Positions 61,070 to 64,000 of a stretch of DNA of 64,000 bases are shown here, piece after piece (the stretch's first letter is position 1; every line of letters begins with the position of its first letter). Source of the DNA: Elusimicrobiota bacterium (GTDB lineage: Bacteria > Elusimicrobiota > Elusimicrobia > UBA1565 > UBA9628); assembly GCA_027452025.1 (NCBI GenBank), contig DAIDHI010000105.1, positions 45,056 to 109,055 on the forward strand, given 5' to 3'. The notes beneath the pieces are model-generated. The model did not search any database, was not told where the DNA came from, and saw only the letters and a list, made by a program, of their open reading frames with translations. Made by a program: the position numbers and the translations under genes.

Positions 61070-62367
61070 GATCGGCCGGCGTGGGCCGGCAATGCGAAGG
61101 CGGCCGGGCCGGCGTAGCGGGCCTTCGCTCCCAAGGCGGCTTCGATGTAGAGGAGGTGGTTGTACTTGGCCAAGCGCTCGGAGCGGCAGGGCGCGCCCGT
61201 CTTGATCGCGCCCGCGTTGAGGGCGACGGCGAGATAAGCGATGTAGGGATCCTCGGTCTCGCCGGAGCGGTGCGAGATCACGCAGCGGTAGCCGGCCTTC
61301 TGGGCCTGGCGCACGGTCTCCACGGTCTCCGTCAGCGTGCCGATCTGGTTGAGCTTGATGAGAATGGCGTTGCCCGCGCCTTCCTTGATGCCCCGCGCCA
61401 GCCGCTGAGGGTTGGTGACGAAGATGTCGTCGCCGATGATCGGGACGGAGGAGCCCAACTCCGCCGTCAGACTCTTCCACCCGGCCCAGTCGTCCTCGGC
61501 CAAGGGATCTTCCAGCGAGAGCAGCGAGTAGCGCTTGATCCAGTCGCCGTAGATCTTCGTCATCTCGGCCGCCGAACGGGGCTTCTTCTCGAAGACGTAG
61601 GCTCCGTCCTTGTAGAATTCGCTCGAGGCGGCGTCGATGGAGACGCGCACCGCCGAGGAGTAGCCCGCGGAGGCGATGGTCTTGGACAGGACATCCAGGG
61701 CCTGGGCGTGATCCTTGAGCTGCGGGGCAAAGCCTCCCTCGTCGCCGACGGCCACGGTCATCTTCATGCCGGCGAGGGTCTTCTTGAGGGCCTGGTAGAT
61801 CTCGGCGCCGGCGCGCAGCGCCTCCCGATAGGACGCGGCTCCCGTGGGAACCAGCATGAATTCCTGGATGTCGAGGCCGCTGTCGGCGTGCTTGCCGCCG
61901 TTGATCACGTTGAACATCGGCGCGGGCAGGAGCCACTCGGAGGAGACGATGCCGTAGCAATCGCGCAGGTATTCGTAAAGGGGCTTCTTGACCGAGGCCG
62001 CGGCGGCCCGGGAGTTGGCCAACGAAACGGCCAGGATGGCGTTGGCGCCCAGGCGTCCCTTGCTGGGCGTGCCGTCGGCGGCGATCATGGCCGAGTCGAG
62101 GTCCTGCTGCTTGAGCGCATCGCGCCCCAGGGCCAGCTTCTTGAGCTCGCCTTCGACGTGGGAAACGGCCTTGAGCACGCCCTTGCCAGCGAAACGCGCC
62201 TTGTCGCCATCGCGCAGTTCCACGGCCTCGTGCTCGCCGGTGGAGGCGCCGCTGGGCACCGCCGCGCTGCCGATCGCGCCGTCGTCGAGGAGCACCTCGG
62301 CCGCCACGGTGGGCAGCCCCCGCGAATCCAGAACCTCGAGCGCGCGAACGTCCTTGATCTTGGCCAT
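61066..62367 (-). CDS. eno: Enolase
   Basis: A 433-residue glycolytic enzyme (2-phosphoglycerate to phosphoenolpyruvate). EVLDSRGLPTVAAEV at the start is typical, though the common NPT is LPT here. SGASTGEHEAVELRD, FNVINGGKHAD, DEGGFAP, SLEDPLAEDDW, IIGDDIFVTN, the catalytic Lys in LIKLNQIGTLTET, and SHRSGETED are all present. The ATG at 62367 has AGGAGA 7 nt before it. The upstream intergenic space holds a long hairpin. Confidence 0.97.
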   Translation of the reverse strand: MAKIKDVRALEVLDSRGLPTVAAEVLLDDGAIGSAAVPSGASTGEHEAVELRDGDKARFAGKGVLKAVSHVEGELKKLALGRDALKQQDLDSAMIAADGTPSKGRLGANAILAVSLANSRAAAASVKKPLYEYLRDCYGIVSSEWLLPAPMFNVINGGKHADSGLDIQEFMLVPTGAASYREALRAGAEIYQALKKTLAGMKMTVAVGDEGGFAPQLKDHAQALDVLSKTIASAGYSSAVRVSIDAASSEFYKDGAYVFEKKPRSAAEMTKIYGDWIKRYSLLSLEDPLAEDDWAGWKSLTAELGSSVPIIGDDIFVTNPQRLARGIKEGAGNAILIKLNQIGTLTETVETVRQAQKAGYRCVISHRSGETEDPYIAYLAVALNAGAIKTGAPCRSERLAKYNHLLYIEAALGAKARYAGPAAFALPAHAGRS

Positions 62368-62381
62368 CGCTAGTCTCCTGT

Positions 62382-62443
62382 GGGTGTCAGACGTTGACTT
62401 GTTGACTTGTTCGCACAAGTCAACAAGTCAACGTCTGACACCC
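62382..62443. repeat. Perfect 29-bp stem hairpin between the phosphohexomutase and enolase genes
   Basis: Arms 62382-62410 and 62415-62443 are exact reverse complements with a 4-nt loop (TCGC). Within each arm the 8-mer GTTGACTT is repeated in tandem. The outer part reads GGGTGTCAGACG. It starts right at the phosphohexomutase stop codon and ends 14 nt before the enolase ATG. It is more AT-rich than the surrounding genes. There is no T-run, so it is not a classical terminator. It looks like a REP-type or miniature mobile element, though no transposase gene is in the window. Confidence 0.9.
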
Positions 62444-63915
62444 TAGAACTTCCCCTGCAGGAGCTTCTTGCCGGCGTCGACCAAGGCGTCGAGCTTCTGC
62501 GTCGAGGCCGCCTCGGCATAGACACGGAACGCGGGCTCGGTCCCGGATGGGCGAAGGCCCAGCCAGCTCCCATCGCGCAGGATGAACTTGAAGCCGTCGG
62601 ACTCATCGATGCGCCAAACCGAGCCTCCGGCCAAATCCAACGGGGGATTGACCCGCAGGCGCTCCTGCACCTCGATCATCTGGCGAAGCTTCTCGATGCG
62701 GAAATTCAGGCGCACGCTGTGGAAATGCCCCACCCGCTTGAAGAGCCGGTCGCGCACGCTTAAGAGGGGCTTTTTCTCGCAGGCCACGAGCTCCAGCATC
62801 AAGAGGCAGGCCAAAATCCCGTCTTTTTCCGGCACGTGGCCGCGCATGCTCAGGCCCCCGGACTCTTCTCCGCCCAGGGCGAAATGCCCGGTGCGCAAAA
62901 GCTCGCCGATGTATTTAAAGCCTACCGGCGTCTCGCGCGTTTCAAGGCCGTAGGACTTGGCGACGGCGTCGACGAAGTGCGAGGTCATGACCGTGCGCGC
63001 GACCTTGCCCTTGACGCCCTTGTGCGCGATTAAGTGCTCGAGGGCCAAGGGCAGGACGTCGTTGGGAGACACCCAGACGCCGCCCGCGTCGAGAATCCCG
63101 AAGCGATCGGCGTCTCCGTCCATGGCCAAGCCCAAGGAGAGCCTTTTTTTGCGCATGAGCTCCGCCAAATCCCGCAGGGATTCCTCAGTCGGCTCGGGCG
63201 CGCGGCCGCCGAAGAGCACGTCGCGATCGTGGTTGATCTCCACGACCTCGACGCCCAAATCCTCCAGAAACGGGGCCAGATAATTGCGGCCGGTGCCATG
63301 CAGGGAGTCGACGCCGACCTTAAGGCGCGCGCTCTTGATCTTTTTGAGGTCCAGAAGCGAGGACAGCTTGCGCCAGTAGCCCTTGCGGAAGTCGCGGAAC
63401 TCCACCAGAGATTCCTTGACGGCTTTGTCCCAGGCCATGGTCTTGGGCGTCTGCTCGCCCAAAAACTCAAGGCGCCGCTCCAAATCGTCGGTCACCGGCG
63501 GCGTGGCGGCCCCGCCCCAGTACGGCATCCACTTGACGCCGTTGTAGTAAGGGCCGTTGTGGGAGGCCGTAATCATGGCGCCGCCCACGGCCTTGCGCTC
63601 CAACACGGCCCAGGCCAAGGCCGGGGTGGGCACCTCGGCGTTGGAAAATTGGCATTTGATGCCCGCCAAGGCCAGGACGCCCGCGAGCTCCCGCGCGAAG
63701 TCCTCGGACAAGAATCTCGTGTCGTAGCCGACGACCACCTCGGGCACGACCGGGGGTTCCCCGCCGATATGGGCCTTGTAATCGGGGCTCAGGACGCCGC
63801 ACTCCGGATTCTCCTTGACCGAGCCCGCGATGGCATGCGCCACCCGGCGGACGTTTTGAAACGTGAACTCCTCAGAAACGACGGCTCTCCAGCCCGACGT
63901 GCCGAATTTAATCAT
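62443..63915 (-). CDS. Phosphohexomutase (phosphoglucomutase/phosphomannomutase family)
   Basis: A 490-residue alpha-D-phosphohexomutase, interconverting sugar 1- and 6-phosphates. FGTSGWRAVV opens domain 1, TASHNGPYYNGVK carries the phosphorylated Ser, DGDADRFG is the metal-binding loop, GGEESGG (sugar-binding) lies in domain 3 and RPSGTEP is the phosphate-binding loop of domain 4. The sugar (glucose, mannose or glucosamine) cannot be told. It precedes enolase in one operon. AAGGAAGG is a clear Shine-Dalgarno site. Confidence 0.95.
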   Translation of the reverse strand: MIKFGTSGWRAVVSEEFTFQNVRRVAHAIAGSVKENPECGVLSPDYKAHIGGEPPVVPEVVVGYDTRFLSEDFARELAGVLALAGIKCQFSNAEVPTPALAWAVLERKAVGGAMITASHNGPYYNGVKWMPYWGGAATPPVTDDLERRLEFLGEQTPKTMAWDKAVKESLVEFRDFRKGYWRKLSSLLDLKKIKSARLKVGVDSLHGTGRNYLAPFLEDLGVEVVEINHDRDVLFGGRAPEPTEESLRDLAELMRKKRLSLGLAMDGDADRFGILDAGGVWVSPNDVLPLALEHLIAHKGVKGKVARTVMTSHFVDAVAKSYGLETRETPVGFKYIGELLRTGHFALGGEESGGLSMRGHVPEKDGILACLLMLELVACEKKPLLSVRDRLFKRVGHFHSVRLNFRIEKLRQMIEVQERLRVNPPLDLAGGSVWRIDESDGFKFILRDGSWLGLRPSGTEPAFRVYAEAASTQKLDALVDAGKKLLQGKF

Positions 63916-63925
63916 AGGTGCCTTC

Positions 63926-63954
63926 CTTATATTTCTTCGGCGGCAATCCTACAA
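63926..63954 (-). promoter_or_regulatory. Promoter TTGTAG-17-TATAAG for the phosphohexomutase-enolase operon
   Basis: On the minus strand TTGTAG (63949-63954) and TATAAG (63926-63931) are spaced by 17 nt. The start codon follows 10 nt after the -10 box, with AAGGAAGG between them. The site lies near the right window edge; the last 46 bases of the window hold no recognisable gene. Confidence 0.5.
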
Positions 63955-64000
63955 AATGCGTTCCGAGATTGTCCACTTTCACGGCGTTCGCATTGCGCGG

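Noticed and set aside
62382..62443. The hairpin as a Rho-independent terminator
   Set aside because: No run of T follows either arm, and the enolase gene is directly downstream in the same operon.

Overview
The window is a compact, GC-rich bacterial chromosome segment with almost no intergenic space; most neighbouring genes in an operon share 4 nt (ATGA, GTGA or TTGA). Lipoprotein and Sec-type signal peptides, two copies of lgt and an S46 dipeptidyl-peptidase suggest a Gram-negative type cell. The gene set and base composition would fit an uncultured lineage such as GC-rich Elusimicrobiota, but this is a guess; no rRNA or other marker fixes the taxonomy.

Left part (1-36.5 kb) is mostly housekeeping. 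It holds a truncated HemW-like radical SAM gene, a large secreted repeat protein with era, a lipoprotein, a PolX/PHP protein, an S46 peptidase with an SDR, an SPFH/NfeD pair, and arginine decarboxylase coupled to a Cys/Met-type PLP enzyme. A TPR protein and msrB follow. A long plus-strand operon (17.1-27.6 kb) runs dehydrogenase - class II aldolase - dehydrogenase - ribD - Xre regulator - ribE - ribBA - ribH - nusB - ligA - purH-like. After it come a CoA-transferase pair, two small secreted proteins, a minus-strand proline/threonine catabolic operon (proline dehydrogenase - tdh - kbl), and lgt - lgt - RluA-type synthase - DUF423.

Middle/right part (36.6-60.6 kb) is an accessory island. It contains five glycosyltransferases of soluble type, one GT-C type membrane transferase, a UbiA-family phosphoribosyl-prenyl transferase, three SDR epimerases, a membrane SGNH hydrolase and a sugar O-methyltransferase. 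These are interleaved with six radical SAM enzymes, one of them with the signature of RiPP-maturation C-methyltransferases, and with an HExxH protein of the putative peptide beta-hydroxylase type. A small S74-chaperone protein there carries a lasso-peptide-like leader motif at its N-terminus. This mix of RiPP-type maturases and cell-surface glycan genes is the most unusual part of the window and may be an undescribed peptide- or glycan-modification system.

The right end (60.7-63.9 kb) is core again: phosphohexomutase - enolase - FtsB/DivIC-like, with a perfect 29-bp stem hairpin between the first two.

A genome-level feature also stands out. At least 14 operon-head genes have a TATAAT-like box ending only 5-8 nt before the start codon and no Shine-Dalgarno sequence, which points to widespread leaderless transcription. 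Internal genes and a few leadered genes do use Shine-Dalgarno sites.
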